In this document: one piece after another, positions 7,848-14,625 of the stretch
Numbering within the stretch: position 1 is the first letter of the stretch
How the letters are laid out: every line of letters starts with the position of its first letter
Notes under the pieces: model-generated
Told to the model about the DNA's origin: nothing
Database searches by the model: none
What the model saw: only the letters and a program-made list of their open reading frames with translations
Program-made: the position numbers and the translations under genes
From: Endomicrobiia bacterium
Lineage (GTDB): Bacteria > Elusimicrobiota > Endomicrobiia > PHAN01
Reading direction: 5' to 3'
NCBI GenBank assembly: GCA_030018875.1
Contig: JASEHK010000011.1
Location: 1 to 18,602 of the forward strand
DNA length: 18,602 nt

Positions 7848-9104
7848 TCATTCTCTGATATGGCCTCCGCCGTACACGAGAAACTTGGTAGTGGTCAGTT
7901 CGCGCGCGCCCATCGTGCCGCGGGCGTGAAGTTTTTGCGTGGATATGCCTATCTCGGCGCCGAGACCGAAAGAACCGCCGTCGTGGAGCCGTGTCGAGGC
8001 GTTGTGAAATACCGCGGCCGCGTCCACCTCTTCCATAAACTTTTTGGCGGCGACTTCGTCGTCGGTAACTATTGCCTCGGAGTGGCCGGAGCCGTAAATA
8101 TTTATGTGCCCGAGCGCCTCTTCAATGGATGTGACGACCTTTACGGACACTTTCATGTCAAGATATTCCGTTGACCAGTCCTCGTCGGAGGCCTTGATTA
8201 CGTCTGGAACTATGGACGCCGTCACGGCGCAGCCGCGAACCTCGACTCCCGCCGAAGAATAAACCGCGCACATATCAGGCAGAAAATCTTTCGCGACTGC
8301 CTTGTGAACAAGCAGTGTCTCCATTGCGTTACATACTCCGGGGCGCTGGCACTTGGCGTTGAAAACTATTTTCCGTGCCATAGCGAGGTCGGCCGACTTA
8401 TCTATGTAAGTATGACACAGGCCTTTACCGTGGGCGAGGACGGGAACGATGGCGTGCTCTCTGACGAATCTTATCATTGCTTCCGAGCCTCTGGGTATTA
8501 TCAAATCCACAAGTTTATCGAGTTTGATGAGCTCAATGATCGCGGCGCGGTCGGCAGTTTCGACGAATTGTATGGCGCCGTCGGGCAGACCGGCCTCGTG
8601 CCCGGCCGCCAAAAGTGTGCGGACTATGGCGTGATTTGAGTTTATGGCCTCGGTTCCGCCTCGAAGGATGACGGCGTTTCCGGATTTTATGCACAGAGCC
8701 GAGGCGTCGGCCGTCACGTTGGGGCGCGATTCGTATATCATTCCCACGACGCCCAAAGGAACGCGGACTTTTTTTATCTTTATGCCCGACGGCGCGATCC
8801 ATTCCGATACGACATCTCCGACGGGATCGGGGAGCGCGGCAATTTCTCTTATCGCCGAAGCCATCGCCGCGATTCTTTGGCCGTCAAGCGTGAGACGCTC
8901 AACGAGAGCCTGGCCAAGGCCGGACTCTTTGGCGGCTTCCACGTCAACTGAATTCTCAAAAATTATTTTGTCTCTGGCTTTTTCGACGGCCACGGCCATC
9001 GCCATAAGTATTTCTTTTTTTCTCGACGGTGAAAGTGAAGCGGTCTCGCGGGACGCGTTTTTAGCGTCCTGAGCCTTGGATACTATGTCATGTTTGATAT
9101 CCAT
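7848..9104 (-). CDS. proA: Gamma-glutamyl phosphate reductase
   Basis: ProA reduces gamma-glutamyl phosphate to glutamate-5-semialdehyde with NADPH, the second step of proline synthesis. The 418 residues match the usual length. VPLGVVGMIYESRPNVT lies near 116, SGNAVILRGG near 141, IIPRGSEAMI near 202 and HGKGLCHTYID near 225. QRPGVCNAMETLL contains the catalytic cysteine, C258. The ATG at 9104 has a GAGGT Shine-Dalgarno sequence 6 nt upstream. It lies 59 nt downstream of the tRNA locus and 18 nt before nadD-yqeK. Its partner proB (glutamate 5-kinase) is not in the window. Confidence 0.96.
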   Translation of the reverse strand: MDIKHDIVSKAQDAKNASRETASLSPSRKKEILMAMAVAVEKARDKIIFENSVDVEAAKESGLGQALVERLTLDGQRIAAMASAIREIAALPDPVGDVVSEWIAPSGIKIKKVRVPLGVVGMIYESRPNVTADASALCIKSGNAVILRGGTEAINSNHAIVRTLLAAGHEAGLPDGAIQFVETADRAAIIELIKLDKLVDLIIPRGSEAMIRFVREHAIVPVLAHGKGLCHTYIDKSADLAMARKIVFNAKCQRPGVCNAMETLLVHKAVAKDFLPDMCAVYSSAGVEVRGCAVTASIVPDVIKASDEDWSTEYLDMKVSVKVVTSIEEALGHINIYGSGHSEAIVTDDEVAAKKFMEEVDAAAVFHNASTRLHDGGSFGLGAEIGISTQKLHARGTMGARELTTTKFLVYGGGHIRE

Positions 9105-9201
9105 AAAACGACCTCTTTTGTAAAAAATCGGTTTTCAAAAATCAGCGGCGACGTTAAAACGAAAGCCGCCTCCCGGATTTGAACCGGGGACCTACGGTTT
9201 A

Positions 9202-9292
9202 TCCCGCCAAAGCCACCCGCCGGACTCGAACCGGCAACCTACGGTTTACAAAACCGTTGCTCTACCATTGAGCTAGGGTGGCATCGGCGGGA
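9202..9292. repeat. Inverted repeat TCCCGCC/GGCGGGA enclosing the inner tRNA
   Basis: On plus, TCCCGCC (9202-9208) and GGCGGGA (9286-9292) are exact inverted copies flanking the inner tRNA with 3-nt spacers. The same arms form a palindrome at 564-579. The 11-nt stretch TCCCGCCAAAG at 9202-9212 also matches the reverse complement of 653-663. This block exactly fills the gap in the outer tRNA. Confidence 0.8.
9211..9282 (-). tRNA. tRNA-Thr (anticodon UGU)
   Basis: This is a complete 72-nt cloverleaf. The acceptor stem GCCACCC/GGGTGGC is 7 bp and perfect, the D-arm is GCTC-AATGGTA-GAGC, and the anticodon arm is ACGGT-TTTGTAA-ACCGT with TGT at positions 34-36. The variable loop is AGGTT, the T-arm is GCCGG-TTCGAGT-CCGGC and the discriminator base is T. 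CCA is not encoded. G1-C72, C2-G71 and the G35-U36 anticodon bases agree with threonine identity elements. It lies wholly inside the outer tRNA-Thr-like gene and has no promoter of its own that I can see, so it is probably cut from the hom transcript. Confidence 0.95.
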
Positions 9293-9317
9293 CTCTACCG
9301 CTGAGCTAAGGCGGCGG

Positions 9318-10622
9318 TTATTCCTCCATCGGATAAACTACGGTCTTCTTTCTGACTATGCGAAGTCCTGCTATGGCGTCAAGCGCCGAGCGCAGGTCGG
9401 ACTCTTTGGCCTTGTGGGTTATTATTATCACTGCCGCGCCGGACGGGCTTTTTTGGGACGGCCGCTCGTTCTGATACACGGACGCTATCGAAACTCCGCG
9501 GAAGGCCAGCGCCGCGGCGATTTTGGCCAGGACTCCGGGCTTGTCCGCGACGGTGAATCTAAGATAGTAGTAGCCATCGCGCGACGACGAGTCGAGAATC
9601 TTTACTTTTTTCGACGGGTCATATTCGACGTAAGGCATCAGGCCGGCGGTCTTGCTGACTATCTGTCTGGAAAGAAAAATAATGTCGCTGACGACGGCTG
9701 ATGCCGCGGGAAGACGCCCCGCGCCTTTTCCGTAAAACATCAAATCGCCGGCCGAATCCCCGCTGATCATTGCGGCGTTGTATTCCCAGTTGACGTTTCC
9801 GAAAGGATGCGACGGAGATATCACGCGGGGTCTTACGGTTATGTCTATTGCGCCGTCGGGTCGGATGTCGGTCTTGCCTATGAGTTTTATAACGCGGCCG
9901 AATTCGTTTTTAAGGCAGGCCACGTCCACGCTCGATACGTCCTCAATGCCCTCGACGGAAACATCGCGGAGTTTCACCTGAGCTCCCGCGGCTATCGAGG
10001 TAAGAATGGCGAGTTTGTTGGCCGTGTCTATGCCTTTGACATCGCAGGAAGGATCTGCCTCGGCGAAGCCGGCGAGTTGAGCGTTCTTAAGCGCGGAGGC
10101 GAAAGATATGTTGTCGTTGTGCATCGCGGTCAACATATAATTCGAGGTTCCGTTGAGTATGCCCGATATCGAGGTTATCTTGTTGGCCGCGAGACCTTCG
10201 TTCAAGGCCTGCACGACGGGTATCGCCCCGCCGACGGCGGCCTCGAAATAAACTAACTTTGAATATCTGCGAGCCGCCGTGAATACATCGCCCCATCGCG
10301 CGGCGAGCACTGCCTTGTTCGCGGTGACGACATTTTTTCCGGAGGCCAGAGATTTAAGAATGATGGTCGCGGCGGGCTCGTATCCGCCGATAAGTTCCAC
10401 AACGAGGTCAATGCCCGAATCGGCCGCGATTTTGCGCCAGTCGGAAACGTAAACGTCTCTGTATCTCGCGGGAACTTTGCGCGACGAGACGTCGCAAACG
10501 GCCGATATCTCGACACGCGCGCCTACCCTGCGCGCTATTGACGCGGAATGTTTCTTAAAGATTTCCAGAACACCGCCGCCGACAACGCCGGCGCCTATGA
10601 TCCCTATGGATATTTTTTTCAT
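9318..10622 (-). CDS. hom: Homoserine dehydrogenase with C-terminal ACT domain
   Basis: This NAD(P)-dependent enzyme reduces aspartate-4-semialdehyde to homoserine, the branch point towards threonine and methionine. From the ATG at 10622 it has 434 residues. It has a Rossmann fold with IGIIGAGVVGGGV at 6-18, VTANKAVLA near 99 (K102), GILNGTSNYML near 154 and the catalytic-region DPSCDVKGIDTANKLAIL, with K203 as the likely catalytic lysine. GKGAGRLPAASAVVSDI lies near 298. An ACT domain (about 352-430, DKPGVLAKIAAAL) suggests feedback control, usually by threonine. I rejected the longer frame to 10748 because the extra residues are Arg-rich and GGGTG stands 5 nt before the 10622 ATG. The gene follows the aminotransferase by 26 nt. 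Confidence 0.95.
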   Translation of the reverse strand: MKKISIGIIGAGVVGGGVLEIFKKHSASIARRVGARVEISAVCDVSSRKVPARYRDVYVSDWRKIAADSGIDLVVELIGGYEPAATIILKSLASGKNVVTANKAVLAARWGDVFTAARRYSKLVYFEAAVGGAIPVVQALNEGLAANKITSISGILNGTSNYMLTAMHNDNISFASALKNAQLAGFAEADPSCDVKGIDTANKLAILTSIAAGAQVKLRDVSVEGIEDVSSVDVACLKNEFGRVIKLIGKTDIRPDGAIDITVRPRVISPSHPFGNVNWEYNAAMISGDSAGDLMFYGKGAGRLPAASAVVSDIIFLSRQIVSKTAGLMPYVEYDPSKKVKILDSSSRDGYYYLRFTVADKPGVLAKIAAALAFRGVSIASVYQNERPSQKSPSGAAVIIITHKAKESDLRSALDAIAGLRIVRKKTVVYPMEE

Positions 10623-10648
10623 TTTTTCACCCGTATGCCGCGCTAAAA

Positions 10649-11839
10649 TTAAAATCCTTTTTTGATGACCTCTTTGAAACGCAGAAGCGCGTCGTGGAAG
10701 CGATTGATGTGAGTCACCAGAGCCATACGCACATAGCCTTCGCCGCAACTTCCGAAACCGACTCCGGGCGCGAGCGCCACGCCGGTTTTTTTGATGAGCG
10801 CCTCGCAGAAGTTAAGCGACCCCATTGAGGCGAATCTTTCGGGGACCCTGACCCAGAGGTACATCGTCGCCTTGGGGGCGGCGGCGGGCCAACCTATTTT
10901 ATTTAATCCCGCGACCATCTTGTCGCGGCGGGCCTGATAAATTTCGCACTGTCTGCGCACGACATCCTGCGAAGACTCCAAGGCGCACGCGGCCGCCAAC
11001 TGAACGAACGTCGGAACGCCGTAATCGAGAAACGACTTAAACTTTTCCAGAGGTTTGAGGAGTTTTTCGTCGCCGACGCCCCAGCCGACGCGCCATCCGG
11101 CCATGTTGAAGGTCTTGGAAAACGAATGAAACTCGACGGCGGTTGACCTTGCGCCCGGTATCTGAAATATAGAAGGCGCGACATACCCGTCGAAAGTTAT
11201 CTCGGAGTAGGCGTTATCATAAACCAAAAGAATGTTGTTTCGTCGGCAGAAATTCACAGCTTCCTTCAAGAATTTTTTCGGCGCGACGGCGGCCGTGGGG
11301 TTGTTCGGATAATTGAGAAACATTATCTTGGCGCGTCCGAGGGCGCGCTTGGGGATTTTGCCGAAGTCCGGCAGATAATCGTTTTCCTCCGTCAGCGGCA
11401 TAGCATGGATTTTTCCTCGCGCAAGCGCGACGCCGTTGAAATGAACCATATAAGCCGGATCGCAAACAAGAGCGACATCGCCCGGATCGAGATACGTCAT
11501 ACACAAATGAGCGATGGCTTCTTTGGAACCTATAAGCGCGAGGACTTCGGTCGCGGGATTAAACGCGGCGCCGAATCTTTGTTTCATCCATTCCGAGGCG
11601 GCGCGGCGGAAACGCGGCATTCCTTTGGCCTGGGGATACCGGTGCGTATTGGGATGGTTTCTGACGGAATCGCAGAGTCTCTCCACGATATGTTGCGGAG
11701 TCGGCATATCGGGATTACCCATTCCAAGATCAATAACGTCGAGCTTTTTGGCGTAAGCCTCGAGTTTTTTTTCGTTTATGCGCGAAAAAAGATACGGCGG
11801 AAGAGATTCGAGAATTTTTGAAGGTTTTACTTTTATCAT
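10649..11839 (-). CDS. Class I PLP aminotransferase, AlaC-like
   Basis: This 396-residue fold-type I aminotransferase is probably cytoplasmic. Motifs are DLGMGNPDMPTP near 37-48, NYPNNPTAAV near 176, VYDNAYSEITF near 206 (with the PLP-contacting Asp and Tyr) and SFSKTFNMAGWRVGW, where K242 is the Schiff-base lysine. The substrate-binding arginine is probably the one in GEGYVRMAL near the C-terminus. It resembles AlaC/YfdZ-type glutamate-pyruvate transaminases, which are often found next to hom, but aspartate or diaminopimelate specificity cannot be excluded. It is clearly a paralogue of the DapL-like gene at 13039. The ATG at 11839 has GAGG 5 nt upstream. Confidence 0.88.
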   Translation of the reverse strand: MIKVKPSKILESLPPYLFSRINEKKLEAYAKKLDVIDLGMGNPDMPTPQHIVERLCDSVRNHPNTHRYPQAKGMPRFRRAASEWMKQRFGAAFNPATEVLALIGSKEAIAHLCMTYLDPGDVALVCDPAYMVHFNGVALARGKIHAMPLTEENDYLPDFGKIPKRALGRAKIMFLNYPNNPTAAVAPKKFLKEAVNFCRRNNILLVYDNAYSEITFDGYVAPSIFQIPGARSTAVEFHSFSKTFNMAGWRVGWGVGDEKLLKPLEKFKSFLDYGVPTFVQLAAACALESSQDVVRRQCEIYQARRDKMVAGLNKIGWPAAAPKATMYLWVRVPERFASMGSLNFCEALIKKTGVALAPGVGFGSCGEGYVRMALVTHINRFHDALLRFKEVIKKGF

Positions 11840-11857
11840 ATATTCCTCGGCGCGGCC

Positions 11858-12118
11858 TTACGCGGCATCAAAACCGCGAGCGATCTCACAGAGAAAATAT
11901 CCGAATGCGACGCAAAAAACTCCGTATGAGAGTTCGAAGCCGCCCCATCTCATCCATTGCTCATAAGTCACGAACTGCCACTTCTCAGGCGAAAACATAT
12001 TCGCCTCGGGCTCCCCCTGAATCAAATCGTAAACGCCTTTGAGCGCAATCGCGGCGCCCCAGATTTTGAAGGCGACGGAAGATATCCTGAGGTTGTATGA
12101 GACGAGATTTGCTTTCAT
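11858..12118 (-). CDS. Small two-helix membrane protein, function unknown
   Basis: This predicted 86-residue protein has two hydrophobic segments, about 12-33 and 61-80. A polar, Trp-rich stretch lies between them (KWQFVTYEQWMRWGG near 46-60). I recognise no family. The frame is believable because it fills the space between the 16-bp repeat array and the aminotransferase start (18 nt gap). Its hydrophobic pattern is also not what a shadow frame usually gives. Translation signals are weak: only GCGGGA lies about 9-14 nt before the ATG. The arrangement of a membrane protein directly before an aminotransferase recurs at 14199-14594 with dapL. Confidence 0.65.
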   Translation of the reverse strand: MKANLVSYNLRISSVAFKIWGAAIALKGVYDLIQGEPEANMFSPEKWQFVTYEQWMRWGGFELSYGVFCVAFGYFLCEIARGFDAA

Positions 12119-12164
12119 TTCATTGTATCCCGCATAAAAAGAAACTCTCTTGCGCGAATGTCCC

Positions 12165-12240
12165 GTCCGTCGCGGTCCCCGTCCGTCGAGGTCCCCGTCC
12201 GTCGAGGTCCCCGTTCGTCGAGGTCCCCGTTCGTCGAGGT
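12165..12240. repeat. Tandem array of a 16-bp repeat
   Basis: The unit GTCCGTCGAGGTCCCC is repeated nearly five times with period 16: 12165-12180, 12181-12196, 12197-12212, 12213-12228 and a partial copy 12229-12240. Only single-base changes occur (C/A at unit position 9, C/T at position 3). The array ends at the last base of the hup stop codon. A 9-nt direct repeat, TCATTGTAT, flanks the region at 12120-12128 and 12240-12248. Confidence 0.95.
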
Positions 12241-12512
12241 CATTGTATAGCTTTCTTAAGAAGTTTTGTCGGACGGAAATAGACCTTCTTGCCGGCGGGC
12301 ACGGATATGACTTCGTTTGTCTTCAAGTTTCTTGCCGGGCGCGCCTTGCGCGACTTTACCCTGAACGAACCGAGTCCCGAAAGCGAAATGACCTCGCCTT
12401 TTTTGAGATTCTCGACAAGTATCGAGACGAAGTTTTTGATTATCCCGTCGGTCTTGCCGGCCGGCTCCTCGGAACGCCTTGCGATTTCCTTGATGAATTG
12501 GCTCTTTTTCAT
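12240..12512 (-). CDS. hup: HU/IHF family DNA-binding protein
   Basis: This 90-residue protein fits the HU/IHF fold, a dimeric histone-like protein that bends DNA. It has an N-terminal helical part (MKKSQFIKEIARR...), then SLSGLGSFRVKSRKARPARN around 43-62, which corresponds to the conserved GxGxF and arm-base region, and the C-terminal PAGKKVYFRPTKLLKKAI. At the tip of the beta arm, where HU usually has RNPxTG, it reads RNLKTN, so the DNA-intercalating proline is absent. The start is the ATG at 12512, with GGAGGG 5 nt upstream; it overlaps the folK stop as ATGA. Its stop codon abuts the 16-bp tandem repeat. HU and IHF subfamilies cannot be separated here. Confidence 0.92.
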   Translation of the reverse strand: MKKSQFIKEIARRSEEPAGKTDGIIKNFVSILVENLKKGEVISLSGLGSFRVKSRKARPARNLKTNEVISVPAGKKVYFRPTKLLKKAIQ

Positions 12513-13045
12513 TTTTTCCCTCCGGCGGGATTCAAACATCCGGCGACTCGCGCGATAACCGTTCTGTCCTCCGGCCGGATATCTTTAAGCAACGACGAAG
12601 CGGCGCGCGCCAAAACCGGCAACAGTCCTCGCCCGAATAACTCGGCGAGCGGAATCAGCGCGAAGTCGCGGTCTTTCAGGCGCGGGTGCGGTATTTCAAG
12701 ATTCGGATAAGAGAAGCGCCCCGAGCCATAAAAAAGTATATCCAAATCCAGCGCGCGGGGAAGCCATCCGCCCGACGCGCGACGCCGCCCGAGTTTTTTT
12801 TCTATGCTCTTGAAAATATCAAGCAGTTCAAGCGGCCCGATGTCCGTCTCAAACATCGCGACGGCATTGTAATAATTGCGCTGTTTCATTCCGGCGAAAG
12901 GGCGCGTCTCATAAACCCGCGAGACCTTCAAGACCTTCGCCGCAAGCCCTCGCGCGATTTCGTCGAGCGCCCGACTCAGATTGGCCGCGCGGTCGCCGAC
13001 GTTGGAACCGAGCGCGACACAAACCCGGATCTTTTTCTTTACCAC
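12509..13045 (-). CDS. folK: 2-amino-4-hydroxy-6-hydroxymethyldihydropteridine pyrophosphokinase
   Basis: FolK transfers pyrophosphate from ATP to the pterin precursor of folate. The protein has 178 residues. VCVALGSNVGDR lies at 8-19, NYYNAVAMFETD near 57, and RALDLDILFYG at 97-107 holds the two metal-binding aspartates (D100, D102). IPHPRLKDRDFALIPLAEL near 118 is the second signature. The start is a GTG at 13045 that overlaps the dapL stop codon by 7 nt, so translation is probably coupled. The 3' end overlaps hup. No folP or folB is in the window. Confidence 0.94.
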   Translation of the reverse strand: MVKKKIRVCVALGSNVGDRAANLSRALDEIARGLAAKVLKVSRVYETRPFAGMKQRNYYNAVAMFETDIGPLELLDIFKSIEKKLGRRRASGGWLPRALDLDILFYGSGRFSYPNLEIPHPRLKDRDFALIPLAELFGRGLLPVLARAASSLLKDIRPEDRTVIARVAGCLNPAGGKK

Positions 13046-14202
13046 TTAATTTTCGACATACGTTCGAGCGCCTCTTTTATTCTTGGCTCAGGAACCGTAA
13101 GAGCGAAACGCACATATCCTTCGCCGGAAGGACCCAGACCGTTGCCCGGCGTCGCGACTATAGCGGCTTCGTCGAGAAGTTTGGCCACCGCCTCGCCCGA
13201 TTTGTAGCGCGGAGGAACTTTTGCCCAAACGTAAAAAGTCGCCACGGGGGAGTTAAGCGTCCAACCGAGTTTTATCAGGCCCGACACAAGAGCGTCGCGG
13301 CGGCGGCAATATATTTTACGGGCGTCATCCACACATTTTTGAGACGAAGACAGCGCGCATACGCCGGCCTCCTGTATCGCCTGAAAGACCCCCGAATCGT
13401 AATTATCCTTAACGGACGCGAGACCTTTTATTATATCGGCGTTGCCGGCGGCAAATCCGAGGCGCCAGCCGGTCATGTTATATGTTTTCGACAGAGAATG
13501 GAATTCGACTCCGACTTCCATGGCGCCCTCGACTTCAAGAAAACTAATCGGCGGGTCGTCGTAAAATATCTCGGAATATGCCGCGTCGGCGGCGATTATT
13601 ATGGAATACTTTTTCGCAATTTCGATGGCCGAAGCATAGAACGCTTTATCGGCTACGGCCGCGGTGGGATTGTTCGGATAATTCAAAAACATCAATTTGG
13701 CTTTTTGAAAAATGGCATCGGGTATCACGGAAAAATCGGGCAGAAATCCGTTTTTTTCGACGAGCGGCATAAAATACGGCTCGCCGCCGGCGAAGAGCGC
13801 GCCCGTGTTGTAAACCGGATATCCGGGCTCAGGTATAAGCACGACGTCGCCGGGGTTGACGAAAGCAAGATGTATGTGTCCTATGCCTTCCTTCGACCCG
13901 ATGAGGGAATGTACCTGATTGGCGGGATTGAGATTGACGCCGAATCGGGAGCGATACCATCTCGAAACGGCCTCGCGAAAAGTCATAAGACCCGAACCGA
14001 AAGGGTACTGATGGTTCTTCGGATTTTCAATAGAGAGCTTTCCCGCCTCAACGATGTGGCGAGGCGTCGGCATATCCGGATCGCCGACGCCGAAAGATAT
14101 TATGTCGGCTCCGCGCTCGATAGCGGCTTTTTTTCTGCGGTCTATCTCGATGAAAAGATAAGGCGGAAGCAATTTTAATTTTTCGGAGTACTCGGGTTTC
14201 AT
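13039..14202 (-). CDS. dapL: LL-diaminopimelate aminotransferase (DapL-like)
   Basis: DapL converts tetrahydrodipicolinate directly to LL-diaminopimelate using glutamate, bypassing the succinylase and acetylase steps. This 387-residue class I aminotransferase has IISFGVGDPDMPTPRHI near 34-50, SLIGSKEGIGH near 99, NYPNNPTAAVADK near 174, ADAAYSEIFYD near 205 and SLSKTYNMTGWRLGF, with K239 as the PLP lysine. GPSGEGYVRFAL near the C-terminus holds the likely carboxylate-binding arginine. The function is supported by the neighbours dapA, dapB, dapF and lysA, with no dapC, dapD or dapE seen here. The ATG at 14202 overlaps the upstream stop as ATGA; I rejected a start at 14268 because the added residues do not fit. 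Related aminotransferases have mixed activities, so specificity is inferred. Confidence 0.88.
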   Translation of the reverse strand: MKPEYSEKLKLLPPYLFIEIDRRKKAAIERGADIISFGVGDPDMPTPRHIVEAGKLSIENPKNHQYPFGSGLMTFREAVSRWYRSRFGVNLNPANQVHSLIGSKEGIGHIHLAFVNPGDVVLIPEPGYPVYNTGALFAGGEPYFMPLVEKNGFLPDFSVIPDAIFQKAKLMFLNYPNNPTAAVADKAFYASAIEIAKKYSIIIAADAAYSEIFYDDPPISFLEVEGAMEVGVEFHSLSKTYNMTGWRLGFAAGNADIIKGLASVKDNYDSGVFQAIQEAGVCALSSSQKCVDDARKIYCRRRDALVSGLIKLGWTLNSPVATFYVWAKVPPRYKSGEAVAKLLDEAAIVATPGNGLGPSGEGYVRFALTVPEPRIKEALERMSKIKW

Positions 14203-14594
14203 TGAACCGTGTCCTTTCCCGCTACGACGGAAATTTTGATGACCGAGCGCGCGTATATTCTGCGGCACAATTCCACAAATGCCATCGTAAGAGCCAACGC
14301 GACAAGATTTTCCGGCCAGCCGTCGAAAACTCCCATTTCGTAGGGATACCCTTCGTAACCGAAGTCCGCGACGGTCTTAGACGTAAAAAGCGCTTCAAGA
14401 GCCGGGACGAACTTGACGAATATACCGCCTTTGTAGACGAGAAGAGTCCAAAAAAGCCAGAAAAAGAGATTCATAAAAAAAAGTGTCAGAACGACATTTC
14501 CCGCGAGGTAAACCCAATAATCCTTGTGAGATTCTTCGGGCGCCGACGGCAACGCCTTATCGAGCAAACGATTGATTTTGTCGAGAACGCTCAT
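14199..14594 (-). CDS. Membrane protein upstream of dapL, function unknown
   Basis: This 131-residue protein has a polar N-terminus (1-25) and a strongly hydrophobic segment (about 27-53). A non-membrane stretch rich in Phe, Tyr and Gly follows (about 56-94, including GYEGYPYEMGVFDGW), then a second membrane helix (about 96-111) and a short basic-then-polar tail. I do not recognise the family. Coupling is clear: its TGA overlaps the dapL ATG. It recalls the 86-residue membrane protein placed before the other aminotransferase (11858-12118) in layout, though sequence likeness is weak. No good Shine-Dalgarno sequence precedes the ATG at 14594, which is the only plausible start near the top of the frame. 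Confidence 0.75.
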   Translation of the reverse strand: MSVLDKINRLLDKALPSAPEESHKDYWVYLAGNVVLTLFFMNLFFWLFWTLLVYKGGIFVKFVPALEALFTSKTVADFGYEGYPYEMGVFDGWPENLVALALTMAFVELCRRIYARSVIKISVVAGKDTVQ

Positions 14595-14625
14595 AAGTTT
14601 AAGTCAATTGAAAAAGTGTCCAAAA

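Larger units (their letters stand above)
9164..9315 (-). pseudogene. tRNA-Thr-like gene interrupted in its anticodon arm by a second complete tRNA
   Basis: Both ends of a tRNA are present. The 5' part, 9315-9293, has acceptor strand GCCGCCT, TA, D-stem GCTC, D-loop AGCGGTA and GAG. The 3' part, 9201-9164, has TAA, anticodon-stem strand ACCGT, variable AGGTC, T-stem CCCGG, loop TTCAAAT, CCGGG, acceptor strand AGGCGGC and base T73. The acceptor stem (7 bp) and T-stem (5 bp) are perfect. The segment expected between them, by comparison with the inner tRNA (CAACGGTTTTG, 11 nt), is missing and replaced by 91 nt (9202-9292) that hold a whole tRNA-Thr. A cloverleaf can still be drawn, with TCCCGCC/GGCGGGA as a 7-bp anticodon stem, but it has no anticodon. 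I read it as a broken tRNA-Thr. It starts 2 nt after the hom stop codon. Confidence 0.8.

Noticed and set aside
9164..9315. A self-splicing group I intron in the outer tRNA.
   Set aside because: The insert is only 91 nt and is fully accounted for by a tRNA plus a 7-bp inverted repeat, far too small for a group I intron core.
9164..9315. Two ordinary tandem tRNA genes.
   Set aside because: Only one complete tRNA can be folded. The remaining pieces pair with each other across it (acceptor GCCGCCT with AGGCGGC), so they belong to one interrupted unit.
10623..10748. N-terminal extension of hom, and similar extensions of argS (to 5130), rsfS (to 5623), dapL (to 14268) and hup (to 12539).
   Set aside because: The added residues do not fit the families. 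Internal ATGs sit at the expected N-termini, two of them as ATGA overlaps (dapL, hup), and those of hom and hup have clear Shine-Dalgarno sequences.
12150..12710. Plus-strand frame with PRPSR-type repeats starting in the 16-bp array.
   Set aside because: The repeated peptide is only the translation of the tandem repeat, and the rest is antisense to hup and folK.
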